A stretch of 64,000 nucleotides of DNA from DAINPP01 sp036743375 (GTDB lineage Bacteria; Thermotogota; Thermotogae; MWEM01), in the NCBI GenBank assembly GCA_036743375.1, contig DAINPP010000003.1, positions 48,753-112,752 on the forward strand, read 5' to 3'. A program made the position numbers and the translations under genes. Within the stretch, counting starts at the first letter, position 1. Every line of letters begins with the position of its first letter. Below are positions 35,638 to 44,615 of this stretch, piece by piece. The notes beneath the pieces were generated by a model. It was given only the letters and a program-made list of their open reading frames with translations. It was not told the DNA's origin and did not search any database.

Positions 35638-36633
35638 TCAATCGTATAAGTAACAGGCAACAAAATGCCCCGCCTCTATTTCCCTTAATTCAGGAATACC
35701 TTTTGTACATCTTTCGAATGCCCTTGGACAGCGTTTTAAAAACCGGCAGGTCTGCGGGGGATCTACCGGTGATGGAACATCACCGGAAAGCAGCTGTTTT
35801 CCCTTCTTTCTCATATGTGGATTAGGCACCGGGATTGAATCGAGCAATCCTTTCGTATACGGATGCAGTGTATTTTTAAACAATTCTTCCGTCTCGGCCA
35901 TCTCGATGATCTTTCCGAGGTACATAACCGCTATTCGATCCGAAATATGTTTTACGACACTCAGATCATGGGCGATAAAAAGATAGGTGAGATTCAAATC
36001 CTCCTTCAAGCCTTCAAGGATGTTGATCACCTGCGCCTGTACGGATACGTCAAGCGCGGATACCGGTTCATCACAGATAATGAATTCGGGATTGACGACC
36101 AGCGAGCGCGCAATCCCCACTCTCTGACGTTGCCCACCTGAAAATTCATGCGGATACCTTCTCATGTATTCCGGTCTCAACCCAACTTTCTCAAGAACTT
36201 CGGCGATGATTTCCCTGCGTTCCGACCTCGACTTTCCTATACCGTGTATCTTCAATCCTTCAGTTATGATATTTTCTATATTCATTCGAGGATTAAGAGA
36301 GCCATACGGATCCTGATAAATCATCTGTATCTTCTGTCTGAATCCCCTCAATCGAGAAGGCTTCAATTTGAAAATATCCGTGGGATTTTCCTCTCCTTTC
36401 TCATAGTACATGAATTCACCCGAAGTAGGTTGATAGATTCTCACAAGAGTTCTGCCAAATGTCGTCTTTCCGCAACCCGATTCTCCGACCAGCCCAAGTG
36501 TTTCTCCCCTTCTGATTGAGAAAGAACAGCCATCAACGGCTTTCAGATGGGACACCTGTTTTCTGAAGGCCCCATTGGATTGAGTGAACCATTTGGAAAG
36601 ATCCCTGATCTCACATAAGTTTTCATTTTTCAT
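35638..36633 (-). CDS. oppF: Oligopeptide/dipeptide ABC transporter ATPase (OppF/DppF type)
   Basis: A 331-residue ATPase with Walker A GESGCGKTT, signature FSGGQRQRVGIARSL, Walker B FIICDEPVSALDVS and the C-terminal oligopeptide cysteine motif (CRFLKRCPRAFERC). It powers peptide import as a heterodimer with the upstream OppD-like ATPase, with which it overlaps by 4 bases. Last gene of the operon. Confidence 0.95.
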   Translation of the reverse strand: MKNENLCEIRDLSKWFTQSNGAFRKQVSHLKAVDGCSFSIRRGETLGLVGESGCGKTTFGRTLVRIYQPTSGEFMYYEKGEENPTDIFKLKPSRLRGFRQKIQMIYQDPYGSLNPRMNIENIITEGLKIHGIGKSRSERREIIAEVLEKVGLRPEYMRRYPHEFSGGQRQRVGIARSLVVNPEFIICDEPVSALDVSVQAQVINILEGLKEDLNLTYLFIAHDLSVVKHISDRIAVMYLGKIIEMAETEELFKNTLHPYTKGLLDSIPVPNPHMRKKGKQLLSGDVPSPVDPPQTCRFLKRCPRAFERCTKGIPELREIEAGHFVACYLYD

Positions 36634-37637
36634 TCATCATCACCGCTTTTCTCTTCAAGCCAGCATCTCGAATAATGAGTAGTCCCTGAAGCCACCTGAA
36701 AAAGTTCAGGATTTGAACGAATACACCTTTCAGAGGCAAACCGACATCTCGGGTTAAACCGACAGCCCTTCGGAAAATTAGCCGGATGAGGAACATACCC
36801 CTTTATTGTCGATAATTTACGCTGGTCCTTTTTTTCGATCTCGATATTTGGAATCGATGACATAAGTCCTTTTGTATAAGGGTGTCCGGGATGGTCAAAT
36901 ATTTCATACACATCCCCGATTTCCACTATATTACCGGCATACATGACGATAACCCTGTCACACATCTCGGCTATGACTCCGAGATCATGCGTGATCAGGA
37001 TGATGGAGGCATCAATCCTATCTTTAAGATCGTTGATAAGTTCCAGAATCTGCGCCTGGGTTGTCACATCCAATGCCGTTGTCGGCTCATCAGCGATGAG
37101 AAGCCTTGGCTGGCACGCAAGGGCCATGGCGATCATCACACGCTGTCTCATCCCCCCCGATAATTGATGTGGATATTCTTTCAACCTTTTTTCCGGTTCG
37201 GGGATTCTCACTTTTTCCAGTAAGGCCATCGATTCCCTGTGAATCTCATCTTCAGTCATCTTTCTGTGTAGGATAAAAGATTCCGCCAACTGCCATCCAA
37301 CGGTATAAATCGGATTAAGAGATGTCATCGGCTCCTGAAAGATCATAGAGATCTTTTCCCCTCTCACGTTGGCAAGCTCGTTTTTATCGTAGGCCAGGAT
37401 GTTTTCCCCTTCAAATTCTATTCTCGTCTTTTCGCCCAATATAGAATTATTGGGGAGTAGTCTCAGAATAGAGTAAGCGGTAACACTCTTGCCACAACCT
37501 GATTCACCGACAATTCCAAGAATTTCATTTTTCTTTACGGAAAAAGAGACATTACTGACTGGATTGACAATGCCAAATTCTGTCTTGAAACTGATTGAAA
37601 GGTCCTGAACGTTTAATATACAGTTAGAATTATTCAT
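36630..37637 (-). CDS. oppD: Oligopeptide/dipeptide ABC transporter ATPase (OppD/DppD type)
   Basis: A 335-residue ATPase with Walker A GESGCGKSVT, signature LSGGMRQRVMIAMAL, Walker B LLIADEPTTALDVT and the C-terminal Cys-containing motif CRFNPRCRFASERC. Partner of the OppF-like ATPase. It starts 4 bases after the permease stop with only a weak ribosome site, so it is probably translated by coupling. Confidence 0.95.
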   Translation of the reverse strand: MNNSNCILNVQDLSISFKTEFGIVNPVSNVSFSVKKNEILGIVGESGCGKSVTAYSILRLLPNNSILGEKTRIEFEGENILAYDKNELANVRGEKISMIFQEPMTSLNPIYTVGWQLAESFILHRKMTEDEIHRESMALLEKVRIPEPEKRLKEYPHQLSGGMRQRVMIAMALACQPRLLIADEPTTALDVTTQAQILELINDLKDRIDASIILITHDLGVIAEMCDRVIVMYAGNIVEIGDVYEIFDHPGHPYTKGLMSSIPNIEIEKKDQRKLSTIKGYVPHPANFPKGCRFNPRCRFASERCIRSNPELFQVASGTTHYSRCWLEEKSGDDE

Positions 37638-37641
37638 GCTA

Positions 37642-38562
37642 TCACGACTCGCTCACAAATTTGGGATCGAGTGCATCTCTCAAACCGTCACCAAGAAAAT
37701 TGACATTCAACACGGTTATGAAGATAAAAAAACCCGGGAAGAACGTCAGCCACCAGGGAGTTTGACCGGTCCCCGTTCCTAGAATGTAGGTCATCGCCCC
37801 CTGAAGCATATTCCCCCACGAAGGCATGGGAGGCTGTATCCCCATTCCAAGATAACTCAAGGAGGATTCAGATAATATGGCATAGGAAAGATTCAGCGTT
37901 GTACTCACAATGACAATGGGAATGACATTCGGAAGGATATGTTTTAAAATGATCATCAGTTTGCTTTGTCCCATGGTCTGTGAAGCCATAACGTACTCGG
38001 ATTCCCTGAGCGAGAGCGTCATGCCTCTGACAAGTCTTGTAACCCTCATCCATCCGAAAGCCGTCAGGACAAGGATGATACTGAATACCCCCGAACCAAA
38101 AACGAGACTGAGTATCAGCAGTATGGGAAACATCGGAATAGAAAGCATGATATCCACGAAACGCATGAGTAATTTATCCCAGATTCCCCCAAGAAAACCT
38201 GAAATCAGACCTATAATCAACCCTATAATTGTTGAAACAAGAGATGAAACAATCCCAACAATCAATGAAATTCTTCCACCATACATAATGCGAACAAAGA
38301 CATCATGCCCCAGCTCATCGGTTCCGAGAAAATGATTTTCCGAAAGAGGTGGAGCGAAAATGGCCATAAAATCCATCTCATCATAAGTCGTCTCCACAAA
38401 TAAAGGACCGATGAATGTGAATACGATGAGTGCTGAAATGATTATCGCACCGATCACTGCCATTTTATGCTTAAAGAACTTCTTCAGAACGAGTTGATTG
38501 TAGGATCCTGCAGGTAGGCCGGAAATCTCATTTTCCAATTCGTCAAATTTTTTCCTGAACAT
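37642..38562 (-). CDS. oppC: Oligopeptide/dipeptide ABC transporter permease (OppC/DppC type)
   Basis: A 306-residue permease with an N-terminal cytoplasmic extension, six predicted helices and the EAA-type loop (RESEYVMASQTMGQSKLMIILKHILPN) that docks the ATPases. It carries FLGTDELGHDVFVRIMYGGR, typical of DppC/OppC. GGGGGGGATGAG precedes ATG 38562. It sits 1 base after the partner permease stop. Confidence 0.95.
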   Translation of the reverse strand: MFRKKFDELENEISGLPAGSYNQLVLKKFFKHKMAVIGAIIISALIVFTFIGPLFVETTYDEMDFMAIFAPPLSENHFLGTDELGHDVFVRIMYGGRISLIVGIVSSLVSTIIGLIIGLISGFLGGIWDKLLMRFVDIMLSIPMFPILLILSLVFGSGVFSIILVLTAFGWMRVTRLVRGMTLSLRESEYVMASQTMGQSKLMIILKHILPNVIPIVIVSTTLNLSYAILSESSLSYLGMGIQPPMPSWGNMLQGAMTYILGTGTGQTPWWLTFFPGFFIFITVLNVNFLGDGLRDALDPKFVSES

Positions 38563-38563
38563 C

Positions 38564-39556
38564 TCATCCCCCCCTCTTTACATCGTCAAGCTTTATTCTC
38601 GGATCCACAAGTACATACAGTACATCCGCAAGAAGATTTGACAGTAGGGTGATGATCGCCAGAAACATCAGACAGTTGATGGCAAGGTTATAATCGCTCG
38701 CTAAAACCGCTTGATACATCAATCTTCCCATTCCAGGCCAGGCGAAAACGGTTTCTATGATCAGCGCACCGCCAAAGAAGTAGGGAATATCCAGCGCGAT
38801 GATTGTGATAATCGGAATCATTGCGTTTCTGAGTGCATGTTTCATGATAACCCGGTTCTCCCTTGCACCTTTTGCATACGCCGTACGAATGTAATCCTGG
38901 TCCAGCACCTCAAGAAGCGAGGCCCTGATATAACGAACCCAGAAGGCCACCTGAACAATGCCAAGTACCAGAGCCGGCAAGACAAGATGTTTCATCTTAT
39001 CCAGAAACACCGTCCAGAATCCCTGTAACCCATAGGTTTCTATCCCCGAAATAGGCAGCCATTGCAGAATGACCCCGAATAAAATAATCGCCATCAGTGC
39101 AAACCAGAATGAAGGTAGAGAGATTCCCACAAAGGCAAAGATCGTCGTTGAATAATCAAAAACGGAATATTTTTTTACCGCGGAATAGATTCCTATCGGC
39201 AACGCAAGCACCAACCCGATAATCCACGCCGTCACGGTAAGAAGCAGTGTATTCGGAATTCTTGAAAACAGCAGTTCTGCAACCGGTATTTTATACTGAC
39301 TTGAATAACCGAGATCTCCGGTCAGGATATTCTTCAGCCAGTCAATATATTTGACTATCAGCGGATCATCAAGATGATAATAGGCTCTTAGTTCAATCAG
39401 CCTTTCAGGATCCTGGGCAAAGGCTCTCGGATTCTGCATTCTCATCTGAAGAAGCGGATCACCTGGCATTGCATTTAACAAGGCAAAGATGATAAACGAT
39501 ATGATAAAGAATATCGGTATCAGTTCAAGAGTTCTCTTAAAAAAATAACCTCTCAT
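38564..39556 (-). CDS. oppB: Oligopeptide/dipeptide ABC transporter permease (OppB/DppB type)
   Basis: A 330-residue permease with about six helices, N-terminal GYFFKRTLELIPIFFIISF, the motif MPGDPL and the EAA loop DYIRTAYAKGARENRVIMKHALRN. It forms the channel with the OppC-like protein. AGAGG stands before ATG 39556. It follows the M14 peptidase gene by 15 bases. Confidence 0.95.
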   Translation of the reverse strand: MRGYFFKRTLELIPIFFIISFIIFALLNAMPGDPLLQMRMQNPRAFAQDPERLIELRAYYHLDDPLIVKYIDWLKNILTGDLGYSSQYKIPVAELLFSRIPNTLLLTVTAWIIGLVLALPIGIYSAVKKYSVFDYSTTIFAFVGISLPSFWFALMAIILFGVILQWLPISGIETYGLQGFWTVFLDKMKHLVLPALVLGIVQVAFWVRYIRASLLEVLDQDYIRTAYAKGARENRVIMKHALRNAMIPIITIIALDIPYFFGGALIIETVFAWPGMGRLMYQAVLASDYNLAINCLMFLAIITLLSNLLADVLYVLVDPRIKLDDVKRGG

Positions 39557-39571
39557 ATTAAACCTCTTTTT

Positions 39572-40939
39572 TTAAAATGTCTTCCCCTTCTGAATATAAT
39601 CCGCTGAATTCAACCCTGCAAGCAGCTGGACCGTAACAAGATCCTTTATAGGAATCGTCTTGTAATTGAATTCCTTCTCGAGGTAATCGAAATGCTCATC
39701 AAACATCTTATCCACTTTTTCCTTTGCCGCTTTTATCTTCTCCGACCCCGTTTCAAGATTCTCATCGACAAGTCTTCTGAACATACCGAGGGATAAGCCC
39801 TGATAGAATTGTGAAACGAGCAGATTATCGAAGACTTCTGAGACTTTTGCGGTTCTTTCCAGTTCTCTGTTCGTATTGATTTCATTTTCCTCAACCTTCA
39901 GATAGGGAATCATCATCTTCAGATTATGCGATACAGCGGAATAAAAAGGAGAATCCTTTTTGATTATCTCCGGTTCTATCTCATCAAAAATGGCCATCAA
40001 CACGGAATTCATCTCCTGTGATCGTTTGATATTCTTCAGCCTGGCTTCTTTCCTCGTCATCTCGGAATCCGATAGATCTTCTATTCTCGGATCATAATAA
40101 TAAGGCATCTCACACACAAGGGTAAAGGTGCCGGCTATCTTTGCCGCATATTCATCTGAGCATGTCCCGGCCTTTATAATCGTTGCCGGATCCTGATCAC
40201 TGTTCTGTTCTATGTAATCATATTCCTGTGAGATGGAAGACAACTCGTAAACCGCAGGCGCCATAGCTTCAAGATAAGGGGCTTCCGGCTCACCAAGCGA
40301 CAGTGGAAGATTTACAAGGGCAGGCAGTTTTTCAAATATCGGATAAAGAGCCGGGGAATCCTCTGTAATATAATAATAAACGCCACCAAAACCGGCATTG
40401 TGAAGTGAAAACATAAATTCCGGTTTCTTTTCTTCTATCAGTTTCATCAACACCTGTGTTTCAGGAAGTGGTGAATCAAAATGCAAGGTCTTGTAATCGA
40501 TGGGAAACGTCCATTCGATCTGTTCATGTGCCGGTGGGCGATAAAAATCCTGAGCATATTTTCTGATAGAGGTGCTGTCATTAAACCAGCCCTCATTCAG
40601 TTTTGTGCCATCCACGTCTATTACCTTTATAAGGTACCAGGTATAATCCATTCTTTTCCTGAGTTCTTCATCTTTGGCCAGTCTTTCCGAAAGAAAATCC
40701 AACATCATCGCACCAATCGGTTCATTGGGATGTGGACAGCCAAACATCAGGGCATTTTTAGAGCCATTCCCAATTTTAAGCACATAGATTGGATGGCCCT
40801 TCCTTGATTTTCCCGCCTGATAGCACTCAACCACATCACCGTACTTTTCAGCCAATTTCAGTGATCTTTCATCCATTTCATCAACCGTATAAAACCTTTT
40901 ATAATCAGGAATATCTTTTATTAAATACTGAAAATCCAT
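39572..40939 (-). CDS. Cytoplasmic M14-family zinc carboxypeptidase-like protein
   Basis: A 455-residue protein with the M14 zinc site: HPNE (His and Glu ligands near residue 71-74), a second His in FSLHNAGFGG, and LVCEMPYYYDP with the candidate catalytic Glu. No signal peptide is present, so it should act inside the cell. ATG 40939 was chosen for GAGGAGGAAGC upstream. It lies between the binding protein and the permeases of an oligopeptide importer, which suggests it trims imported peptides. Its C-terminal ~150 residues are helical and outside the classical domain. Confidence 0.85.
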   Translation of the reverse strand: MDFQYLIKDIPDYKRFYTVDEMDERSLKLAEKYGDVVECYQAGKSRKGHPIYVLKIGNGSKNALMFGCPHPNEPIGAMMLDFLSERLAKDEELRKRMDYTWYLIKVIDVDGTKLNEGWFNDSTSIRKYAQDFYRPPAHEQIEWTFPIDYKTLHFDSPLPETQVLMKLIEEKKPEFMFSLHNAGFGGVYYYITEDSPALYPIFEKLPALVNLPLSLGEPEAPYLEAMAPAVYELSSISQEYDYIEQNSDQDPATIIKAGTCSDEYAAKIAGTFTLVCEMPYYYDPRIEDLSDSEMTRKEARLKNIKRSQEMNSVLMAIFDEIEPEIIKKDSPFYSAVSHNLKMMIPYLKVEENEINTNRELERTAKVSEVFDNLLVSQFYQGLSLGMFRRLVDENLETGSEKIKAAKEKVDKMFDEHFDYLEKEFNYKTIPIKDLVTVQLLAGLNSADYIQKGKTF

Positions 40940-40967
40940 TAGCTTCCTCCTCAATTAAGTAAAAGAT

Positions 40968-40991
40968 GACAGGACTGTATCCAGTCCTGTC
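40968..40991 (-). terminator. Hairpin between binding-protein gene and peptidase gene
   Basis: GACAGGACT (40968-40976) pairs with AGTCCTGTC (40983-40991). It directly follows the binding-protein gene on the minus strand. Such a hairpin would reduce read-through or stabilise the upstream message, giving more binding protein than permease. Confidence 0.75.
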
Positions 40992-41004
40992 CTAAAAAAT
41001 CATA

Positions 41005-43095
41005 TTATTTCTGTATATACCAATTCTGAATGGTCCAGCCAAGTCCACCATCATAAGTAGAGCTGAAGCTCTGTATATATTTCTTTGCAAAATGAGGTGT
41101 TGGGTCGGCCATAAGAGGAATAGTAGGCAGTTCATCCGTCCAGAGTGCAAAATGATCCTCGTAGAGAGTGAGTTTCTTATCCGCTTCAAGAGTCTGCGTC
41201 AACTCTTCGAGAATTGCATCATTCTCATCATTCGACCAGCCCGTATAATTCGTTCCGCCAAAACCATTTGCTTCAGAAGGAATACAGTTTGTCCCCCAGT
41301 AATTGGCTGCCTCATCACTGATTCCATATCCCCAGCCTGTCAGGAGCGCATCAAATTTCCCGGTAGGCATGATTTCCGTCCAGAGAACGAGTGAAGGCTT
41401 CAGATCGATGTTCACCTTCATCCCAATTCCCTTAAGCATTCCCTGGATAAGCTGCGTAAGTAGTTCCGTACTCGTACTTCCGGCGGCACCGATGAGATCA
41501 AATTCAAAGACCTTACCATCTTTCTCAAAATATCCCGCTTTATTCATTTGCCAGCCGGCTTCTTCCATCAATTGCCTTGCCTTAGCCGGATTATATGGAT
41601 AATGAACAACCCTCGGATCTTTAAGGGCCTCTCTCATCATATGAAGTTCTGTAATCCATGTATCCACTATCTGTGCTTCGTTCTTATACACAATCATATT
41701 GATCTGATCCCTGTTAAGTCCAAGGAGGAAGGCCTGTCTGACTCTCTTGTCGGCGAAAAGCTCATTGGGTTTGGAGGTATCTTCAGGATCCCTGAAATTA
41801 AGATCAACGCACTGATAAGCCACATTCGGCGTCAGAAAGACGTTATAAATATCCGATTTCTGATCCCTGAGCTGAAGACTCTGTTTCAGATCGAGTGTGT
41901 ATCTGCCTACGTCAATCTCCCCATTAAGGGTAGATGCAAATACCGAATCGGCATCCGGAATGATCCGGAAAACGACGGTATCGATATTCGGTCTTCCCAT
42001 GTAATAATCGTCAAACGCTTCAAAAACGACATACTGTCCTTCTTTGTATTCTTTAAACTTGTAGGGTCCGCACAAGATCGGATTTCTTGTCACTTCAGTT
42101 GAAAATTCCTCCCACTGACCGGTTTCCTTTGCCTTTTCAAAATCCGCTCTGTACACATGCTCGGGAAGCTGGAACCATCCAAAATAATAGGCATATACGG
42201 ATGATCCGAATTTGGCATCTGCCATCAGCTGATCAAAATAGATGGTAAAGCTGTAATCATCGTGAACCTCTACCTTACTGACCAGATTTTCAAAGTAATT
42301 AGAAGTTACAGGTGCATCCGACGTCATGACTTCCCATTGGAATTTGGCATCATTTGCCGTTACTTCCACACCATCATGCCATTTGATCCCTTTTCTGAGC
42401 TGATACGTAACCGTCATTCCACCGTTATCAAGCATTTTTATCAAACCGTTTTCCACAGTAGGAATCTGCTTGATCATTCTTGGAATATAAAAACCGTTTT
42501 CCTCTGTTCCAAGATAACCATCACCCATAATATTACAAAGCGTCCAGGTTAATCCCGATGAGGTGAAAACGGTGTTAAAGCCGGGGGGATCAGCTGTTAC
42601 AGCCGTTACAACCTGTCCACCCTGCTGTGGCGGGAATTTGGCAGAATAGATTGCCCTTGCCGCTTCTAATTTTGTTACAGGCTCAAATGGGGCGGCAAGA
42701 TAACCGTATCTGTGATCGAGTAATTGATGATTACTCTGATAGCCAAGTGTAAAATAGCCAAGGCAATCTTCCGGTATCTCATATTCATCATTTGACCAGG
42801 TATAAGCATCTTCAAATGTTTCTGTTTCCGCTGACAGGCCGAGAAAATCCACAAGTGACACAATAAAATCCTTTCTCAGAACCGGTTCTGCAGAACTTTC
42901 AAATGAAACGGATTCCCCCGGGAATGCCTTTTCCAACGCCGTTGAAAACTCTTCCCAAGTCAAAGCCTCATCATTACATTCAGCAATGATTCCTTCCGAC
43001 TGAATAAAAGGAACTGCGATTTCTCCCGATACCTGAGCAAAAGCCGTTCCCAGCATCACGAAAATAATAACGACAAAAAACATACGCTTTTTCAT
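41005..43095 (-). CDS. Family 5 extracellular solute-binding protein with an SLH-like N-terminal region
   Basis: A 696-residue exported binding protein, longer than the usual ~550. It has a signal peptide (about 1-21, cut after AFA). Residues about 35-150 contain segments that resemble S-layer homology repeats, the clearest ending GYLAAPFEPVTKLEAARAIYSA. From about 158 comes a family 5 peptide-binding fold (GGQVVTAVTADPPGFN, YQLRKGIKWHDGVEVTANDAKF, VRQAFLLGLNRDQI, GWGYGISDEAANYW). It is the first gene of the oligopeptide operon, with GGAGGTG before ATG 43095. The SLH-like part would tether it to the cell wall; this is inferred from pattern only. Confidence 0.88.
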   Translation of the reverse strand: MKKRMFFVVIIFVMLGTAFAQVSGEIAVPFIQSEGIIAECNDEALTWEEFSTALEKAFPGESVSFESSAEPVLRKDFIVSLVDFLGLSAETETFEDAYTWSNDEYEIPEDCLGYFTLGYQSNHQLLDHRYGYLAAPFEPVTKLEAARAIYSAKFPPQQGGQVVTAVTADPPGFNTVFTSSGLTWTLCNIMGDGYLGTEENGFYIPRMIKQIPTVENGLIKMLDNGGMTVTYQLRKGIKWHDGVEVTANDAKFQWEVMTSDAPVTSNYFENLVSKVEVHDDYSFTIYFDQLMADAKFGSSVYAYYFGWFQLPEHVYRADFEKAKETGQWEEFSTEVTRNPILCGPYKFKEYKEGQYVVFEAFDDYYMGRPNIDTVVFRIIPDADSVFASTLNGEIDVGRYTLDLKQSLQLRDQKSDIYNVFLTPNVAYQCVDLNFRDPEDTSKPNELFADKRVRQAFLLGLNRDQINMIVYKNEAQIVDTWITELHMMREALKDPRVVHYPYNPAKARQLMEEAGWQMNKAGYFEKDGKVFEFDLIGAAGSTSTELLTQLIQGMLKGIGMKVNIDLKPSLVLWTEIMPTGKFDALLTGWGYGISDEAANYWGTNCIPSEANGFGGTNYTGWSNDENDAILEELTQTLEADKKLTLYEDHFALWTDELPTIPLMADPTPHFAKKYIQSFSSTYDGGLGWTIQNWYIQK

Positions 43096-43474
43096 TAATA
43101 CACCTCCGTATAAAATGATGGTACCTTCAAAGTCCGGTAGTAATTGTGTAACACCTATAGAAATTTGATGGATTAAAACATAAACCGTATAAAATATGAA
43201 ATATTTTTTCGATACTCATAAAATATGAAATTATTATTTTGTAATCAATTGATCTTATGACTTAATTACCGGCCTGGAATCCAAGCAAGGGGAATCAGAG
43301 GGTAATTATAATTCGGCATTCGGACTTTTTCTTATTTTAGTAGTAGTCCTTTATCAATACAACTCCGATGGATATAAAAACAAAGCAACAAGTTTAACAA
43401 AAAATATACGAAACAGAACGCTTTTATAGAGAAGATAATTTATTTTAGCAGAAATTTTATGTAAGGTTAATGGA
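43096..43474. other. Non-coding gap upstream of the oligopeptide operon
   Basis: I see no gene here. A 14-base sequence, ATAAAATATGAAAT, occurs twice (43189-43202 and 43218-43231, 29 bases apart), possibly regulator sites. A minus-strand TATAAT at 43310-43305 has no matching -35. The promoter of the operon must lie in this interval, but I cannot place it with confidence. Confidence 0.6.
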
Positions 43475-43496
43475 AAGGCCTCCTGTTGGAGGCCTT
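43475..43496 (-). terminator. Hairpin after upp
   Basis: AAGGCCTCC (43475-43483) and GGAGGCCTT (43488-43496) form a perfect 9-bp stem with a 4-base loop, a few bases past the upp stop on the minus strand, followed by a short T-rich stretch. It probably ends the rlmB-to-upp operon. Confidence 0.8.
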
Positions 43497-43501
43497 ATAA
43501 T

Positions 43502-44149
43502 TTATTTTGTTCTGTACAATCTGTCTCCGGCATCTCCAAGACCCGGAACAATATAGTCTTTGTCGTTGAGTCTTTCATCTATCGCAGCGGTATAAATTCT
43601 TATACCCGGATGCTGTTTGAGCAGTTCATCTATCCCCTCCGGCGCTGAAAGAAGTGAGAGGAAGAATATATTTTCCGCTTTTGTTCCATTTTTCAACAGT
43701 ATATCGATACTCTTTGCCGCAGAATTTCCAGTTGCGAGCATCGGATCAAGCAGGAAAAGTTCCTTGTCTTCAAGCTCTGGCATCTTGGCATAGTATTCAA
43801 CGGGCTTATGAGTTTCCGGATCACGATAAAGGCCGATATAACCGACAGAAGCATTCGGGAGCAGTGTAAGAACCGCATCGAACATTCCAAGACCAGCTCT
43901 CAGTATGGGGACAATAACGATATCTTTATCATTAATTCTCTTTCCGTTTGTCATACCAATCGGCGTTTCCACTTCCACATCATTCGTCTTAAGATTGGCT
44001 GTAGCCTCATACGCAAGCAATAATGTCAATTCTCTGAGAAGTTCTCTGAACTCTTTCGGTCCTGTCGTGGAATCTCTCATAATAGTGAGTTTGTGCTGAA
44101 TCAAAGGATGCTCAACACAAAATACCTGTTCCCAGTTTTTAAATGCCAA
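43502..44149 (-). CDS. upp: Uracil phosphoribosyltransferase
   Basis: Salvages uracil to UMP with PRPP. A 215-residue protein with IVPILRAGLGMFDAVL, the PRPP loop LLDPMLATGNSA and the C-terminal uracil-binding DYIVPGLGDAGDR. Length is standard. It is the last gene of the long minus-strand operon, 1 base after fliJ. Confidence 0.96.
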   Translation of the reverse strand: MAFKNWEQVFCVEHPLIQHKLTIMRDSTTGPKEFRELLRELTLLLAYEATANLKTNDVEVETPIGMTNGKRINDKDIVIVPILRAGLGMFDAVLTLLPNASVGYIGLYRDPETHKPVEYYAKMPELEDKELFLLDPMLATGNSAAKSIDILLKNGTKAENIFFLSLLSAPEGIDELLKQHPGIRIYTAAIDERLNDKDYIVPGLGDAGDRLYRTK

Positions 44150-44150
44150 T

Positions 44151-44615
44151 TTAAAAACCCCCTTCTGTTTTTAATTTTTTTATCGTTCTTTGCGTGGCAA
44201 TTTCATCCATTTCTTTCTGAACAGTCAGATTCTGTTCGAAATAAAATTCGCCTTTTTTCTTATCCTTTAACTTTTCGAGTGTTTTACATTCTTTATCAAT
44301 GGCGAGATACTTCCTCTTTTCCTCATCGAGTATCCTTTGAAGCTCCATCAGTTCCTTCTTATACCGCTCAAGCATCCCATATTCGGAATCGATGTAATTT
44401 TCCCACGAAACACAATCCACAGCTGTCGCCTGACCGGATCTCATCAGATTATAAAACCGGTTCTCCTGTTCAACAATGTGATATTTAAAATCCGTTATGA
44501 ATTCCTGCTTCATGTCATGATTTTTTTGAGCTTGATGTACAGCCATTTTCTGCTGATCACGTCTTTTGTTAAAAATCTGCAGTACCCTTTCAAGCCGAAA
44601 CTTGAATCTTTTCAC
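44151..44615 (-). CDS. fliJ: Flagellar export protein FliJ
   Basis: A 154-residue, almost wholly coiled-coil protein beginning KRFKFRLERVLQIFNKRRDQQK, the typical FliJ start (KFxLxxVLxxR..E). FliJ is the central stalk of the flagellar type III export ATPase. Here it lies between engB and upp instead of next to fliI, overlapping engB by 4 bases. The assignment rests on pattern and length, since coiled coils are low in specific motifs. Confidence 0.8.
   Translation of the reverse strand: MKRFKFRLERVLQIFNKRRDQQKMAVHQAQKNHDMKQEFITDFKYHIVEQENRFYNLMRSGQATAVDCVSWENYIDSEYGMLERYKKELMELQRILDEEKRKYLAIDKECKTLEKLKDKKKGEFYFEQNLTVQKEMDEIATQRTIKKLKTEGGF

Noticed and set aside
43305..43310. Minus-strand TATAAT as promoter of the peptide importer
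   Set aside because: No -35 at a usable distance and about 210 bases from the start codon; too weak to call.
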